Shown here: piece after piece, positions 63,333 to 64,000 of the stretch
Layout of the letters: every line of letters begins with the position of its first letter
Position numbering within the stretch: position 1 is the first letter of the stretch
Origin: Candidatus Calescibacterium sp.
Lineage (GTDB): Bacteria; Calescibacteriota; Calescibacteriia; Calescibacteriales; Calescibacteriaceae
Assembly (NCBI GenBank): GCA_025060505.1
Contig: JANXBU010000002.1
Location: 124,001-188,000 of the forward strand
Reading direction: 5' to 3'
Length of the DNA: 64,000 bases
Notes under the pieces: model-generated
The model's database searches: none
Told to the model about the DNA's origin: nothing
What the model saw: only the letters and a program-made list of their open reading frames with translations
Program-made: the position numbers and the translations under genes

Positions 63333-63426
63333 GAATATGCAATACCTTCGTAAATCAAAACACATATTTAAAAAAATACAACTTATACAAATCAAAAATC
63401 TTATAATTATTTAGAAAAATGGTATC

Positions 63427-64000
63427 GTGGATAGAAAAGCAAAATTCCTTATAGTTGAATCTCCTACCAAGGCCAGGAAAATATCTCAGTTTCTCGGTAA
63501 AGATTGGAGGGTTCTTGCTACCTTTGGTCATATAAGAGACCTACCACAAGATAATATGGGTTTTTCTATATCTGATTTACTTCAAGGTTCTGTAAATCTT
63601 TACTTTGAAATAACCAAAGCAAATGTTGTTTCATTCCTTCGCAAAAATATAAGTAGCGATGACGATGTTATAATAGCTTCTGATCCAGATAGAGAAGGAG
63701 AAGCTATTGCTTATCACACCGCTTATGTGCTTGGACTTAAAAATCCCAAGAGAGCTGTTTTTCATGAGATAACAAAAAATGCTGTGCTTTCTGCTATTTC
63801 TAACCCGGGAAAAATAAATATGGACCTCGTTCATGCTCAGATGTCAAGGAGAGTTATTGATAGACTCGTTGGATATACTATCTCTCCGGTTTTGTGGAAG
63901 TTCAGGAAGAACTCTTCTGCTGGTAGGGTTCAGTCAACAGCTCTCCACCTGATCACAGTAAGATGGAACGAGGTTATGAATTTTGATAAAAAAACATATT
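63427..64000 (+). CDS. topA: DNA topoisomerase I (N-terminal part, continues past window)
   Basis: An open frame from GTG 63427 (an in-frame TAG lies just upstream at 63412) runs off the window after 191 codons. It shows the TOPRIM domain KFLIVESPTKARKISQFL, ATFGHIRDLP, SDPDREGEAIAYHTA (DxDxxG metal site) and FHEITKNAV, then MSRRVIDRLVGYTISPVLW and SAGRVQSTALHLI. It relaxes negative supercoils. TATAAT (63402-63407) lies 19 nt before the GTG. The gene follows the tRNA-Ser gene by 94 bp. Confidence 0.95.
   Translation, partial: MDRKAKFLIVESPTKARKISQFLGKDWRVLATFGHIRDLPQDNMGFSISDLLQGSVNLYFEITKANVVSFLRKNISSDDDVIIASDPDREGEAIAYHTAYVLGLKNPKRAVFHEITKNAVLSAISNPGKINMDLVHAQMSRRVIDRLVGYTISPVLWKFRKNSSAGRVQSTALHLITVRWNEVMNFDKKTY

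Overview
The window is AT-rich bacterial chromosome (about one third G+C by eye), densely coded on both strands. The organism is a diderm: it carries LptA/C- and LptE-like LPS-transport proteins, a GT9 heptosyltransferase-type enzyme, MlaF, an OmpA protein, lipoproteins, an outer-membrane barrel protein and a GspL-type secretion protein. Heme A synthase, a CcmB-like protein and NuoG point to aerobic or microaerobic respiration; Dxs and IspD show the MEP isoprenoid pathway. I cannot place it taxonomically. Scattered gene clusters, very short or absent mRNA leaders and Myxococcus-like C-terminal sorting signals suggest a deep-branching, perhaps thermophilic, uncultivated lineage, but that is a guess.

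Layout. 1-5.2 kb: a partial secreted protein, a chromosomal relative of an archaeal/viral family that may be a single-strand annealing protein, a PilO/GspM-like membrane protein, and an accC-accB-thioesterase operon. 5.3-8.5 kb: a zinc-uptake operon (small His-rich secreted protein, His-rich outer-membrane barrel protein, ZnuA-like binding protein, ZnuB permease) behind a perfect 17-bp palindrome, without an ATPase gene. 8.5-11.9 kb: heme A synthase directly followed by a membrane MCP-like coiled-coil protein. 12-21.3 kb: ParA, ketopantoate reductase, a Cys-rich lipoprotein, LptA/C-like, FtsB-like, GT9, an AzgA-type purine permease, CbiB, RnpA, AcpS and an NAD-dependent epimerase. 21.4-22.4 kb: a decayed Rpn-type nuclease gene. 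22.7-34.8 kb: carbamoyltransferase, an orphan S19 gene, a branched-chain-type binding lipoprotein, Dxs with an unusual active-site residue, LptE-like, UvrA, an ArsA-like ATPase, a Fur/PerR regulator and CcmB.

34.9-49.1 kb holds two giant divergent surface-protein genes. One encodes a 1958-residue PKD/FG-GAP protein with a Cys-type C-terminal sorting signal. The other is a 2667-codon reading frame that joins an ASH/HYDIN-repeat surface protein, a Cys-type sorting signal, a second signal peptide and a complete OmpA-family protein: an apparent polyprotein, and the most unusual object here. 49.4-64 kb: FolBK, SbcD, NuoG, MlaF, glutamate dehydrogenase coupled to a cyclic-nucleotide-binding protein, IspD, CheR, a degenerate GGDEF protein behind a palindrome, GspL, PheS, tRNA-Ser(GCU) and the start of topoisomerase I.

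Two genome-wide habits are visible. First, many genes that begin a transcription unit have a -10-like hexamer ending about 7-8 nt before the start codon and no Shine-Dalgarno sequence, so they look leaderless; three genes, two of them inside an operon, have near-perfect Shine-Dalgarno sequences. Second, genes that usually sit in operons (rpsS, rnpA, nuoG, parA, ccmB, mlaF, gspL, sbcD) stand alone.
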